Below are positions 43,412-55,167 of a DNA stretch of 64,000 bases, piece after piece; position 1 is the first letter of the stretch, and every line of letters starts with the position of its first letter. The translations under genes were made by a program, and so were the position numbers. The notes under the pieces were generated by a model. That model was not told the DNA's origin, made no database searches, and was given only the letters and a program-made list of their open reading frames with translations. This DNA is from Seiridium cupressi (Eukaryota; Ascomycota; Sordariomycetes; Amphisphaeriales; Sporocadaceae), in the NCBI GenBank assembly GCA_036674765.1, contig JARVKI010000003.1:186001-250000 (forward strand), in the 5' to 3' direction.

Positions 43412-44845
43412 ATGATGCAACCAAAAGGCAAGCTCCCGTTCAAAAAGCGCAAGTCTACCGAGACGAGCGCGCAAAAAGACAAGCCCAACGACGCCGATCA
43501 TATCAGTTTTTTTGGAATGCAAGATCCCAACTGGTTCGACAAGAGGATTCAGAATCAGGCAAGCGAAGAAGCGAAACGAGAGAAAGCGAAAAAGGAACGT
43601 ATAGTCCAACAAGATCAGGACATCAAGGATCAACTTTCCCGTGAATCGTCTGAAATTCGGATCACCTCCCAAAATAAGCAACGGAACGCAAAGCGGCCAG
43701 GACCCAAGCGACAGTACACGTCAATATCAAGCGACGAGGATCACCCCCACGGGTCTACTTCACCAATATCACGCAAGTCGTCTCGTATCGACACGAAGTC
43801 ACCAAGTAGATCGAGAGATAGTGCACGAAGAAAGTCAACACCGTTGAGTTCGCGCTCGTACAGACTGAAAGGATCATTGCCGCCCGCAGCCGTGGTCATT
43901 TCTTTGGACAACAGCGATGAGGACCCCTATACTGGGACACCAACGAAGTCAAGGGGCACGGGCAAGATCACCGTCCTCTCCGATGATGATGATGGTGACT
44001 TTACGACCTCAGCTCCAGCTCAACATGACATTGACAGCGACGATGTCGTAGAGATGGACAATGACTCGGTGCTGCCTGCCGCTGACGACGTCGGGGCCAT
44101 CTACATTCGAGAGGCACAGGAACGGGCTAGGAAGAGAAGGGAGGAACAAGAAGCTCGCGAAGCGCGTGGGATCGCTACTGCCGAAATCTTTGTGGAGTCG
44201 CGCCTGGAGGGAATCTCTAACCTAAAAATCAAGGTCGAAATCAACAAGAAGTTGACCCTCGTGAGGGACGCATGGCGAGCTGCAACGAAGCGCAAACTCG
44301 AAGGGTCAAATTCAAACATTAGCGGTGCAATCATCGACAGCATGTTCTTTACCTGGAAAGGCACCAAGCTTCTCGATTTCTCTACCTTGGAAAGAATGAA
44401 CATCACACCCGATAAACAGGGCAATCTGTACCCAAAGTCACGGAATACGGTGGAGGGCTACATTGGATGGGACAAAGTTCACTTTGAGGCGTGGACACCA
44501 GAACAGTTTGATCAACACCAAGCCAGTCGTGAGAGGGAGCGTAGACGCAACCTGGGCGAGCCGGACGATATAGACGTGCAAATGGATACTCACCCGGAGC
44601 CAGAGGTGGACAAGAAGATCAAGATCTTCTTCAGGTCCAAAAACTATGAGGAGCAGAAGCGCTCTGTACACCCAAACGACACGATTGACAAACTGATGAA
44701 GGGTTTTCGCAAGGCTGCAAATCTTCCAGCTGACAAGGTCATCGAGATCCACTTTGAGGGGGATAACTTGCCACCGGCCATGAAGATAGAAGATCTTGGT
44801 TTAGAAGACAAGGACGTCTTGGAGGTTCATGTTAAGGACTCATGA
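43412..44845 (+). CDS. Rad60/Esc2-like protein with SUMO-like domains
   Basis: A single exon encodes 477 residues if started at MMQPKGKLPFKKRK. The frame is open to an ATG at 43130, but that extra region is Pro/Cys-rich and looks like leader sequence. The N-terminal half is basic and disordered with SxE/DE acidic Ser clusters (SISSDEDHPHG; VISLDNSDEDP), which resemble SUMO-interacting motifs. A first SUMO-like domain spans ~255-360 (through VHFEAWTPEQFD). The C-terminal ~78 residues form a second: KKIKIFFRSKNYEEQKRSV, ending with DKDVLEVHVKDS. It lacks a terminal Gly-Gly, as in Rad60 SLD2, which mimics SUMO and binds Ubc9. A genome-stability role is inferred. Confidence 0.85.
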   Translation: MMQPKGKLPFKKRKSTETSAQKDKPNDADHISFFGMQDPNWFDKRIQNQASEEAKREKAKKERIVQQDQDIKDQLSRESSEIRITSQNKQRNAKRPGPKRQYTSISSDEDHPHGSTSPISRKSSRIDTKSPSRSRDSARRKSTPLSSRSYRLKGSLPPAAVVISLDNSDEDPYTGTPTKSRGTGKITVLSDDDDGDFTTSAPAQHDIDSDDVVEMDNDSVLPAADDVGAIYIREAQERARKRREEQEAREARGIATAEIFVESRLEGISNLKIKVEINKKLTLVRDAWRAATKRKLEGSNSNISGAIIDSMFFTWKGTKLLDFSTLERMNITPDKQGNLYPKSRNTVEGYIGWDKVHFEAWTPEQFDQHQASRERERRRNLGEPDDIDVQMDTHPEPEVDKKIKIFFRSKNYEEQKRSVHPNDTIDKLMKGFRKAANLPADKVIEIHFEGDNLPPAMKIEDLGLEDKDVLEVHVKDS

Positions 44846-45376
44846 TGCGTGTCAGATCTTACTATGAGATTTTGAGCATAACAGCAGGGAGGCTTTTTTG
44901 CATCGTCGGTAATGGAGGACTCTATAACAACAGTCACGATGAGAGGATTTGCAGCAGAGCAGAGGGCGAAGGATGCGCTCATGAACAGTCTGTTGTATGG
45001 AGTATGGCCTGCGGATGGTCCATGACGACATATGAGACTCAGATCATAGCTCACCCCCTAAAAGGGAGAGAACGCCCAGTTCGTTTTCAGGAAGCTTGTA
45101 ATGATGATACCCGAAGGAGCCACTCATTATGTTGGCTCTTTTCCATAGCGATGGCTCCGAATAGCACAGAACCATGAAGATAAATGTTTGCTCGTGCGCT
45201 TGAATGAATGGTTGTGGTATCGAATCAACGTCTCTTTTAGACCGGCACAAATGTGCGGGTACGCCCCTATATGCATGGTCTCAAATTTACCATAACATTC
45301 CGCTTTGAACTCCATGTACTCCTGAACACCTGACCATGATTTTCATTGTAATAACATACCCCTCAAACTGCGCCAT
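44846..45376. other. Intergenic, convergent 3' flanks
   Basis: No gene is seen between the convergent Rad60-like and PNO1 genes. Confidence 0.5.
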
Positions 45377-46362
45377 CTAAAATCGTTCCTTCATCCTCGA
45401 GGCCACAACCCTTAGACCATTGTACACCTTACCGGGCTGCTTACCCAGAATCAACGAGACTATGCTTTCCCTCGCGATCTGGATGTTTTTAAAGCCTCCG
45501 AGGATCGAAATCTTGCTGTCAGCGATCACAATGCGGGTTCGGGAGGCCTCCATTTCATGTTAGTCAAAATCACTCGCAGTCATGTTGGGAGGTGCAAACT
45601 AACATTTTCGATCGCGTGTTTTGTCTTGCCTTGCGAGCCGGAAATTCGCCCGATAGCGCGTGCAACTGTCGCCTTGTCAGTACCATAGTTTTCTGCCACT
45701 TCCCTGGACACGCAAGTTGAGTCCAGGATTGATTGGGGCAGACATACGGTGATCACCGGTAAGGGTTTTAACGTCCTTGACTTGGAATGTTTCGATGTAC
45801 AACTAAATTTCCTTTCAGTATACTTGGCAACCACAGGGTAGAAAACAGCATAAAGCTGACTTACATCGTCCATTCGAAGTAGGGCTATGGCATCTTCGAC
45901 ATCAAAGCCCAAGCAAAACGCCCGGACGAAGTCATCGCCCTTCTGCAACGCGCCGGTTTCGGTGGTATGCTTGCTCGTCCTCATCTCCACTGATTTTGTC
46001 TTGACGTTCATACGACATTGGAGTTTCAGATGCTCGACGATCGGTGGGTATATCTTGGGCCAGGAGTTCTTCAAAGGCGTCATGCGGTGCGGTGGGATGG
46101 GAACCTTGCGGACCTCAACCCTGTGGGCGAGGGCGGCATCCTTTTGCGGCGCAAACTGGGGCCGCGACTCCTCGTCGATGTCCATGGCTGTGTCGTTTGA
46201 GGCAGCGGGAGGTTGGATCGCAGACGTGTCGAGGGTGTTCATGGCGTCGACGTCGAGAAGCAAGTCCTCATCCTGTGCGGGCACGGGTAGGGGAATCGAA
46301 GCTGGAGGGGCGGCATCCTGAATGGCAGTCTCGGGCGCTTTGAGCGCTGTCGGTGCAGGCAT
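45377..46362 (-). CDS. PNO1: Pre-rRNA-processing KH protein PNO1 (Dim2)
   Basis: Four exons on the reverse strand, 46362-45865, 45802-45748, 45665-45604 and 45547-45377, encode 261 residues. Exons 2 and 3 are 55 and 62 nt. An N-terminal disordered Pro/Ala/Asp region is followed by the conserved body: WPKIYPPIVEHLKLQCRMN, GALQKGDDFVRAFCLGFDVE, ALLRMDD|LYIETFQVKDV, and the KH GxxG loop GRISGSQGKTKHAIENASRT, ending VASRMKERF. PNO1 binds the 3' end of 18S precursor in the nucleolus and guides Dim1 methylation and Nob1 cleavage. All junctions restore family-conserved sequence. Confidence 0.94.
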
Positions 46363-46920
46363 GGTTTCCGGGGCTGGCGAAGACTTCGGACTGGGAGGCC
46401 GAGGGAGTGTCGTATAGAAGCGGTCAGATGTAGCTGTTGGCTGGGGTTGGAATAAGTATCTCTGGGTATCGATATGGCCCTCCCGCACGATAAAATGTAG
46501 ATTTTAAGGTGGGGGCAAGCTTGTGAAGCGATTGGGAGGGACCAAAAAAAAAAAAGGTCCCCCCCACAATGTTTCTGCCCGCTGTGTCTGTCTTTGGGTG
46601 CACGGTCCTTATCACTGTCGAGGCTCCAGTGTAGAGCTGCTCTTCTCCCAGCCATTAAACTACAAGTACATTGGCGCGCAAAATTAAAGCCGATGTTCGC
46701 TAGCGCGTCATGGACATGGCAATGACGAGATTTTGCTTACCCTGATCAACATTTCATGCTCTACAGGAACCCGGGCCCGGCATTGACCACATCGCAACCG
46801 CTATTCCCATTTGTACGAGAGGTGGAAGTGGCTCAATTTCATCTTTCCCAATGTCTATATCCATTTGATTTTGGATACGGCCTATTTGTTGAACATTGCA
46901 GGCCATCATGAGCCTTGGCA
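46363..46920. promoter_or_regulatory. Divergent promoter, PNO1 / MDM31-32
   Basis: The two genes point away from each other with 558 bp between start codons. It contains an A-run (46546-46556) followed by a short G/C-rich stretch. Confidence 0.4.
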
Positions 46921-49247
46921 ATGTCTGCAGCTAGATCGTCGCTCCTCGGGCGGCAAGCCTGGCGATCGCTCTACGAGTCGCTGGACTTCTTCAGTGCCAA
47001 GATCTCTCCGCGGCCATACTCGACGTGCCGTTCTGGCCTCAATTACACCAACGCGACATTTGGTCGACCGTCGAGTTACTCGTCCGGGTCGTTTCCGAAG
47101 ACGCCGAAAGTCTACGGATACAATGTTCGGAGGAGCTTCACCTCGGGAGGGCTTCTCCTCGTAGGTGCCAACCCAACATCGTCCACAACGAGCTCCGTGG
47201 TGTCAACATGCACCGCAGCAGCGGATTCGGCGATCAAAGGCAACACCACTCAGCAAGCAGATCTCTTAAGGCTGGCGCGGCAAGCATGGAGAAGAGACAT
47301 TCACATAGGGAGGGGCAGGAGAAGGAGTAGCGCACTCGCGAGGCGGCGGAAGTCGACAAAATCAGCTACAGAGTCCGGCAAACCGGCGACTGTATCACAG
47401 CCCAAGCAGGATTCTGAAAAGTCGCCGGCAACACCGAGGGCCGAGTCGAAACCCGAGTCCGATCCGGAGCAGCACCATAACTACATATCGAATTATTTCC
47501 ATCTCCCGAACGTGCATCTGCCACACAGGCCAACCAAGGAAGAGTTTCTGGCTGCGGCGAATGGTTTCTGGGCGCGTATGAAGGTCCGGTTCAAGTGGTT
47601 CTCTATCAGAAGCATGCGGCCGTGGAACACGGATGAGTGGGGTGCCTTTCTCTCATTCTTCCTCTTTGGCCATCTGGTGTGGATCCTAGTTGGTACAACG
47701 ACTTTCGTCTCCGGACTTCTCCTCTTTATCAACACTGTCTCGGCTCAAGGTATGTCTTGGCATTCAAAGCATAGCACGTGCGATACTAATGCTTACCAGA
47801 ATGGCTTGCAAAAAAGGTTGGCGACTATCTGACCGAGTCTGCTGGTCTGAGTGTTATCTTTGAGTCTGCCATCGTTCCTAGGTGGAAGGACGGTGTAATC
47901 TCATTTAGAAATGTCTACGTCTCACGTAGGCCCGGGCAAACCAAGTCTTCTGTCAGTAAAGGTACGCCAAGCGCCGCAGCAGTAGCAGCTGCAGAGCATG
48001 AGAAGAAAGAGGCTACCGAGGAAGATGATGGCAACTATACCCAGTTTGACGTGACTTTGAATACAGTCAATGTCACATTGTCATTCGCCAAATGGTGGAA
48101 CGGCACAGGGCCATTGAAGGATGTCGAGATCAAGGGAGTTCGCGGCGTCATTGACAGGACATCCGTCTTCTGGTCCGACGTCAATGTGGATCCTCTATCC
48201 TATCGACACGAACACAGCCCAGGCGATTTTGAGATTGAATCCTTCAAGATGGAGGATCTCCTAGTTACGGTTCACCAGCCTGGAGGGTTCCGTCCCTACT
48301 CAGTGAGTATCTACTCATGTGAACTTCCTCAACTACGCAAGCAATACCTCTTCTACGATCTACTCTCAGCAAATCATATGTCAGGCTCCTTCGATGGCTC
48401 ACTCTTCACTATACACCCTCGCCAAGTCCATGGTGTTGCAGCTGGCCAAGAACGAGCTGCCAACGATTTCGGCGAGCCGGACGCGTGGAAGAAGTTCAGT
48501 CGCTGTCGAATAGACGGGCTCAAGATCGACCACCTAAACAGGGGAGATCAAGGTCCGTTTGGGTGGATTTACGAAGGCAACGTGGACATCATAGCAGATA
48601 TTGCATTCCCCACAGATGACGACGACAGCATCACCAAGGTGGTGTCCGACTTCTACGATCGTCTAGAGGAGGCAGTCACATCCAATCGCTATCTTCAGAT
48701 TCTTGACAGGAGTAAACGTCGTCTACAAGAAGATGGCGAGGAAGCTATGCGGAGCGGTACTTTTGAAGAAGCTGCGCAAATTCCTGTTGCCAACGAAGCA
48801 GACCCCAAGGCAACGCCTGCCATCCCAGGCCCGGACAGCGGATTACCTTCTCCGGTGCCAAATCCGGATGATGAACCACCACGCTACCTAGTGATGGATC
48901 TTCGCATCCACCTCAACGATGTCAAGGCCACTGTTCCCGTCTTCGACTCGCATATGGGCTACGTCAACCAAGCCCTTGTGCGTCCCATTGTTGCTTATAT
49001 TAACGCCAAGAAGACGTACATCCCAATCGGCTGCCGTATCGTCAAGCGCGCCTCTGATTTTGACGGTGCCTGGTCCGTGTTTGACTGTGGGTTGATGAGC
49101 GATGTGTCTGCTGAAGTATACGATGCATTCGCACGCGATGTCGAGGACCAACAAAGCCGCAGCAGGCGGCTCAAGAAAGTTGGTTTCTGGACATTAAGTC
49201 TGGCTGCCCATGCCTTGTTTATGGGAATGGCAGGGAATGTCGTGTAG
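46921..49247 (+). CDS. MDM31: Mitochondrial distribution and morphology protein, Mdm31/Mdm32 family
   Basis: Two exons, 46921-47749 and 47800-49247, encode 758 residues. The 50-nt intron has donor GTATGT and branch ACTAAT; the join reads SAQ|EWLAKKV. The first ~60 residues are Arg/Ser-rich like a mitochondrial presequence. After a disordered region comes one helix (FLFGHLVWILVGTTTFVSGL), then the large conserved intermembrane-space domain (FDVTLNTVNVTLSFAKWWNG; LPQLRKQYLFYDLLSANHMS; SGSFDGSLFTIHPRQ). A C-terminal helix follows (FWTLSLAAHALFMGMAG). The protein lies in the inner mitochondrial membrane and affects mitochondrial shape and mtDNA inheritance. The two yeast paralogues cannot be told apart here; MDM31 is used as label. 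Confidence 0.9.
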
Positions 49248-51071
49248 GGATGTCGAAAAAGAGGGCCTAGATCTGTGCATATTTATTTCCAGTCTAGCGG
49301 ATTATGGTTTAGAAGTGAACATGATGTATACAACACGGCTGCTACCCTTGCAGTCGACGGGCTGGCGTTTGGCGTGCTGGGTCTTTCGGTTTTATCGGAC
49401 AAGCAACGGCGGATGGAAATACCCCTATCTTATACACTACATAGGGAAAGCATTTGGCCGAGGGTACACCTCGGCAGTCTTGAACAACTACCTTTTCCCA
49501 AGCACATGAATGTTGACTTTCCTTATCTCAACCACGTACTCATTAATTGAACTTGGTGCCGCCAAAGTAAAGCATGGATTCACACACATAATTCAGCGGG
49601 TTTGTTGCTCAAGACCCCTTGGCTAGCAATTTGTCAGCGTCTATACGCCGAAAGGACAGGCAGGATACAACTAGTATGAACTGAAATGATGTGTGCTAAT
49701 TAGGTTTTCAGTAATAACAAAGCAAACTCCACGTTTCTACATACTCATTCTTACGATATGGTCATGAAAAGGTGTCTATATCTAGGAACGCATAACTGAA
49801 GTCTTAAATTCACTCCATCTTTGATCTTGATCTAGAACCTCTTCATAGTTTCTAATCCCGTTCATCGTGATGGCAACTGATAGCTGGTGACTTTCTTCCA
49901 TTTTTCCATCATTTCAAGGACAGTCTAGGATTCACAAACCAAATAAGCAGCTCATTCATAATTTTGGCCACTGCTGGACAGGTCACCCTCCTCCGTAGTG
50001 GTGAGTCGCATGATGTTTCCCGGTGACTCCTGAGCGGAGCTGGATGTTTGTTCTTCAAAGGTAAAGCCACCTTGCCCTGCGAAGCCTAGAGCCATGCCGG
50101 TTCGCTCCAGCATATGATGTTCCACGCCAACGCTGATCCTCGCCGAATGCCCCACGACCCCGTACTCTGCCACAAGGCCTAGTCCTCCGTGGTGGCTTGA
50201 TAGGAAATAGGAGCAGGTAAGTGTCAGGTTCATACCGAGCGGCAGTCCTCTAGCTTCCTTGAGATTGTAGGGAAAGGCAGTGGCAAAACCTGGGTTCTTG
50301 GGTTCGATACTTAGTAGACAGCCAAACCCTAGTCGCTTGTAGCTTTTATAGCAATGCTCTCGATTACCCCGTAGAGGGGTAATACAAGTACTGAACCGTG
50401 TCAGTACCTGTTACAAATGTAAACGAATTATATCCTCTATTCATCACATCACAGGCGCTGCTGGAAAGCTTTGTGAGATTCATTACTAGCACTTCTACAC
50501 ATTGGAAAACATGAAGTATGACTCATGTGCCAATCCTCTCATCGCACACCACTATGAAATCGTGCTCGGCCGCCAGCCTCCATGTACAACGGAGATTCGC
50601 ACAAATTCCAGTGGATTGGTAGGAAGCTGTGTAAATAGGGCACAAATTTCTGTGTCCGCCTTGATGTTATCATCTAACTCATCAGGCCCATCTTTTGAGC
50701 TACGACGGATAAGTCGCATGAGTTTGGCTAAGGCCGTACATGATCTTGAATGTGTTGACGTGAATAGAATTGTGAGACTATATAATTATCCATTATACAG
50801 TGGAAAGAGCACCGAAAGCGGAAGCAGTGTATCTAAATGGTTGCGAACTCTTATGCGAAGCATGAAGCATCATGGGTAGCTCAGCCGGTAATACATGAAA
50901 CGAGACGGTCAATAATAGTTTTATCCAATAATATATAAATTCATTGCTCATAAACTGAAGACGGCCGTGCGTATAAACTGGTATATACTGAACACCATCC
51001 CTGTGCATTACGATTATAGCATTACAGCCGTTATGACTCTGTAGCGTCAATCGAGTATCCGTCTCTATGCC
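49248..51071. other. Intergenic with one unassigned reverse frame
   Basis: This is the 3' flanks of MDM31/32 and the secreted-protein gene. A forward frame at 50511-50879 shows no resemblance and was not called. The one notable item is the open reverse frame listed at 49952-50407. Confidence 0.45.
49952..50407 (-). other. Unassigned 151-codon open frame lacking an upstream ATG (possible last exon or remnant)
   Basis: From an acceptor-like TAACAG ending at 50408 the frame runs 151 codons to TGA without a stop. The first in-frame Met is in the middle, at 50233. The middle part, around GLGLVAEYGVVGHSARISVG and GMALGFAGQGGFTFEEQ, alternates polar and hydrophobic residues as beta-strands do. I find no matching upstream exon and no family. 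Confidence 0.25.
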
Positions 51072-52265
51072 TTAACCGGAGCAGCTGTCGGTGCCAGGGT
51101 TAGTGCTGTTGCTGCCACTGACGCTGAACTCGATGGTGTAGTGGTCGCTGCCGCGGTACTGGCCAGTGTTGGTAGCGTAGCTGGTGTCCCAAGAGGAAGA
51201 GTACTGGGGGGGAGACGTTAGCATTACCTAGGTATAGTATGATGCAAGTTAGCACCAATTGAGAACTTACCAGACTGCAGATTTGCTGGCCCGATCCACC
51301 GTTCTTGATCAGCATGTAAGTGTTGTAGAACTGGCATGTCTGGAAGGAGCCATCCGAGTTTGGATGCGCGCGATTGTAGTCGCTCTGGGCGGTGCACGCA
51401 GCTGCGCAAAGAGCAGGGTCGAAGGGACCAGAGGCGAAGACCTTGAGGCCCATGTAGCTGTTGCACTCCGTCGGAGCGTTGATCGCCGCCTCATTAAGGA
51501 AGGTTCCGGTGTAGCCAGTTGGACTGGTAAAGGGGCCGGCCGTGTTGTACCCGTTGGAACCGGCGATCACAACTTCGAAATCGTTGCGCCACTGGCCTCT
51601 GTTGTTCGCGTTTGTGCTATAGACAGGGCCTCCCCAGAACACACACTTTATGACAGTGGTGCTAGGAGGGTTAGGGCAGTTAGAGCCAGGGTCCTAGACG
51701 TGGATGAGCAGTGGTTACATGGATGTGTAGAGGTTGTACCTACAAGAGATGGGTCACGCTCAAAGTATATGTTAAAAGCGTTGCAGCCAGCGATAGCCTT
51801 GCACTTGTCGGCACAAGTTTGGGCACTGTAGCTGCTCAGTGCGGTGTACCCCATGTAGGCGTAGGCCGAGTTGGAACCCTGAAGGTCCTGGAAAGTCTGA
51901 ACGAAACCGGCAGGGGTCTGAGCATTGTTGGCAGCAGACGACAGATCTGAATCGGCCAAGAAAGCATCTGCAGTGTCAGGATCAGGGACGGGACCAGCGC
52001 CAGCAGGCTGGACGCTGCAGCTGCCATCCCGCTTGCCGTCAGGCAGCCTGTTCTTTACGGACCGTTTTGCGGAAACGGGACTAGTAAATACGTCAGCGGC
52101 AGCACTGGCAATGGCCGTTGCACTGTTGTACAGAACTATGCTTTCGCCAGCACCAATGGGGGCTGTGGTGGTGGTAGGAACAGGGGCAGCATCGATGACA
52201 TCGAAGTCGAAGCTCTGGGACTGGGCTATGGCAGCAAGGCCGAGGGTCACGAAGAACGACTTCAT
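51072..52265 (-). CDS. Secreted Cys-rich protein with apple/PAN-like segment and Kex2 sites
   Basis: Three exons on the reverse strand, 52265-51744, 51693-51271 and 51203-51072, encode 358 residues; introns are phase 0. It starts with a signal peptide (MKSFFVTLGLAAIAQSQS). Two dibasic KR sites at ~67-68 and 78-79 suggest Kex2 cleavage of a pro-region. The mature part has CADKCKAIAGCNAFNIYFER, which resembles a PAN/apple motif, followed by CPNPPSTTVIKCVFWGGPV and a second similar unit (ECNSYMGLKVFASGP; CAAACTAQSDYN). This architecture is common among secreted proteins of filamentous fungi and may mediate cell-surface or carbohydrate contact. The function is not established. Confidence 0.82.
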
Positions 52266-55167
52266 GATGGCGGTGTTGGGGGAGACTTCCTTCTACTCGG
52301 GAAGTATAGGGAAAGGTACTGGAGTGCGGGCGCGCGTGTAAGTGTGGGTGCAGGTGAAGGTGCAGGTGACGGTGCTTGGCTTGGTGGATGAGGACGGCTT
52401 CTATCCCAGCGAGTGGCGGACAAGACTTCTTATAGGTATGGATTGGGAGCTGTCAGTCTCATGGCCACGAGTTTACCGCAAACCCCCCAGACGCCAAGGC
52501 GCTGATACCCGCGATGCCCAGTCAGCCTTTGCTTCCGTCCTCGCTCATGGCGGCGCGTGCTGGGTATGGTTTGTGGCCGGGCAATTCTCAAAGCACTAGT
52601 GACGTTGGACATTATAGTCCATGCACCTGGGCGATAGTCAGGAACTGAGCATGGTCCTGGCGACTAACTACATGTAGCTGCTGACGGTGGGGACTGCTGG
52701 GTTAGTTCACACGCCTCCCTAGCAACCAGGCCACCGGGCCCAGAAACCGAGGCCTGAGAGCCAGAAGCTTTGCGGTGAAGTTCGGATGGCCTGATCAAGC
52801 ACCCCAGGGAAACCCTCTGACGGCGTCAGCTGAACCGAAAATCGAGCTGGAAATGGCCTCAATGTGGTTGTCATACAGCATGGCTGATGCAAGGCAGTAA
52901 CATGCCATCACTGCTAGGGTTCCAGCTAGACTAGCATCCAAACTTACCAAGTGCTCGGTGCCGTAAGGCCACGCTCACTGACCTGAAACCCACTTTCCAA
53001 CGTAGGTGCGCGAGATGCAGCTATTGCGATCCGGCTGAAGGAGCTGTTGTTGTTTTTGTTGCTGCCGCTTGACTGTCATTGGAATAGCTTTGCCGCACCT
53101 GGAAGATTCAAGCTCCCCCCCCTCCCCCCAAACGGGCTGAGCGATCAGCCATTCGGATCGAACGACTACCCTCGCCATGCCGTCCTGTGTCCCGGTGTTG
53201 GCGGCATGACTGCAACTCGACCTGAGATCCTGGTCTAACCTAGCACGCTGAGCAATACGAGGAGCGCTCTGGCAGGAGATGAATAGCGACCTCTTAGCCG
53301 CAGTCTAGCAATGTCTTCTGGAGTCGCTATCGTCATTCGAAGCAGGCACGATACGCATGACATTGCAGGAGGTAGTGCGGTGTAGCTAGTAGTCAAGGCA
53401 CTTTGCTGGCAGCATGTGGCGGGCTTATCGCGGCCCGGACTGTCTGTGTTGGACGGCAAGGCTTCAATGATCATATGTTCGGGAGCGATATACCCAGTGC
53501 TCCTCATTAAAGTCAGCAGCCACCAGAATAAAGGCTGGGCAGGCAACCGGCACGTGCCGGATCGTCAGGTACGGCGTGGCTGCCGCTAAATCGGGGCTTC
53601 GGCTTGATACCCATTGGCTGCTATCCGCTTAATGAAGCCCGTTCTAGTGCCAACCGGTCCCTAGAAGTTATTGAACGTTACCTGGGTACAGAATAAGCTT
53701 AAATATGCTCAAGTTGACTATGACCGTGAAGTCCAGAGAATCATTATCAACGCCGTCAACTTAAATTTATCGTCTCGGAATGCAGCGAAAAGAAACTCGT
53801 GTATCGATCCTCATGGTCCTCTTTTTCCTCGTTCATTCTACGGCCCCAACGTCTGAGAAAGGTTACTGCTGTGTTTTGGGTGGGTGAACAACAAAACCGG
53901 GGCGCGTATTCCCCCATTTGGCCGCATTAGCTGACGGAATCCTTGTCGACCCTGCCCAAGAACCCAAGGTCGCACTCGTCACTAATGTAGGTCACGTCCT
54001 TGCTTAGCTGCTGGAAAGCACTGTTGTCACCTCGACCCAGCCACATCTTGTAGGGCTTTCCTTGATAGATGAAAGGTCTACCGTTTGACTATCCAACAGG
54101 TGCAGTCTGTGAGGACCAACGACAGGTCTGACCTGTTACCGGGATACACCCCTGGCAACCAACCATAAGCCCATGAGCGGCCACATTCATGGGCGCCTTG
54201 ACGACCCAAAGCACCACAACCTCTGATAGGCATCATCTCAAGCCTATAGGGACCGCCGAAGAGATATATCGGAGCTATGAAGATATTGCCCAGAGTGTGG
54301 AAAGATCCTAGTTTTCAGCTCTGAACCATGCCCCCCCTCCCCCCATCTCACTCCAGCTGATCCTCGCTGCATCCGACAAACGGAGCTATTGCTGACTGCA
54401 TAGCTGAATGTACATATGGTGGAGCCTGCCATTGCTGGAACGACCTGGCGTTTCTTTGCCAATGCAACTCCCTGAGCTCCTAGGCCCCGTCGAATAGCTC
54501 CGTGCGGTGAGCCTACGGAAAGTGCCGCAGTTCTCATGATGGTTGGTTTCCCAAGGTTGTTGGCTAGGGCGGTAGACAGGAGACTATAGTCAGTCAGTCC
54601 GAAAAGAGGGGCCGTTGAGAAGCAGCGGTGAAAGTAAGACATCTGATTCGGCTCCTTCAAAAGTTTGTTCGAGAAACAAGAGTCAGAAGAAAGAAGGAAA
54701 CCCTAGCTAAGAAGATGATAAACCAGTTAGCACCATGAGTAGTTTTACATGGAATGGGTTGTGGTGATTCTGAAGTCCATGCCATGTGCTGCGCGGGTGC
54801 GTGACTTCATTGGTGGCACATGACTATACAGCCCTGACATTAATGCATATGCTTTTCTCTCTCTGTAAAGCCTCGGTGAAACCTCTTCCTAGACTTATGG
54901 ACCTGAGCTTATGCTAGAAATTTCTAGCGCTAGTTCGCCGCAAGCTAGGAAGCTGGTCAACGATTTTCGTATATCCAATACACAGACCTCCTTCGGGGAA
55001 ACATTCGCACGTATTCACCCAAGCTTGTGGAAATTTAAAGATTGGCAGTAAGAGGCTTGAGCGGGATCGTAGTATAAAGTGTAACTATAAGGACTGAACT
55101 CCTTACAGTTGTACGCAATAAAATGAGAAGATTAACCAGCCGTTTCTCTACCTCCTTCAAGCCTAAC
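52266..55167. other. 2.9-kb stretch without an accepted gene
   Basis: The first ~100 bp contain purine-rich repeats of the type ggtgcaggtgaaggtgcagg. Frames at 53671-53856 (TTG start) and 54244-54660 (reverse) show no family. A perfect 16-bp palindrome lies at 54913-54928. Confidence 0.5.
54913..54928. repeat. Perfect 16-bp palindrome
   Basis: The sequence gctagaaatttctagc equals its own reverse complement. It could be a dimeric binding site or chance. Confidence 0.5.

Noticed and set aside
48301..48380. Possible intron in MDM31/32 at a GTGAGT
   Set aside because: Reading through keeps conserved family sequence (LPQLRKQYLFYDLLSANHMS), so it is not an intron.
50872..50930. tRNA-like A-box (tagctcagccgg)
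   Set aside because: No B-box (GGTTCRANNCC) follows at a suitable distance and no cloverleaf stems pair.
54244..54660. 138-codon reverse frame
   Set aside because: No family, no signal peptide and no supporting splice sites.
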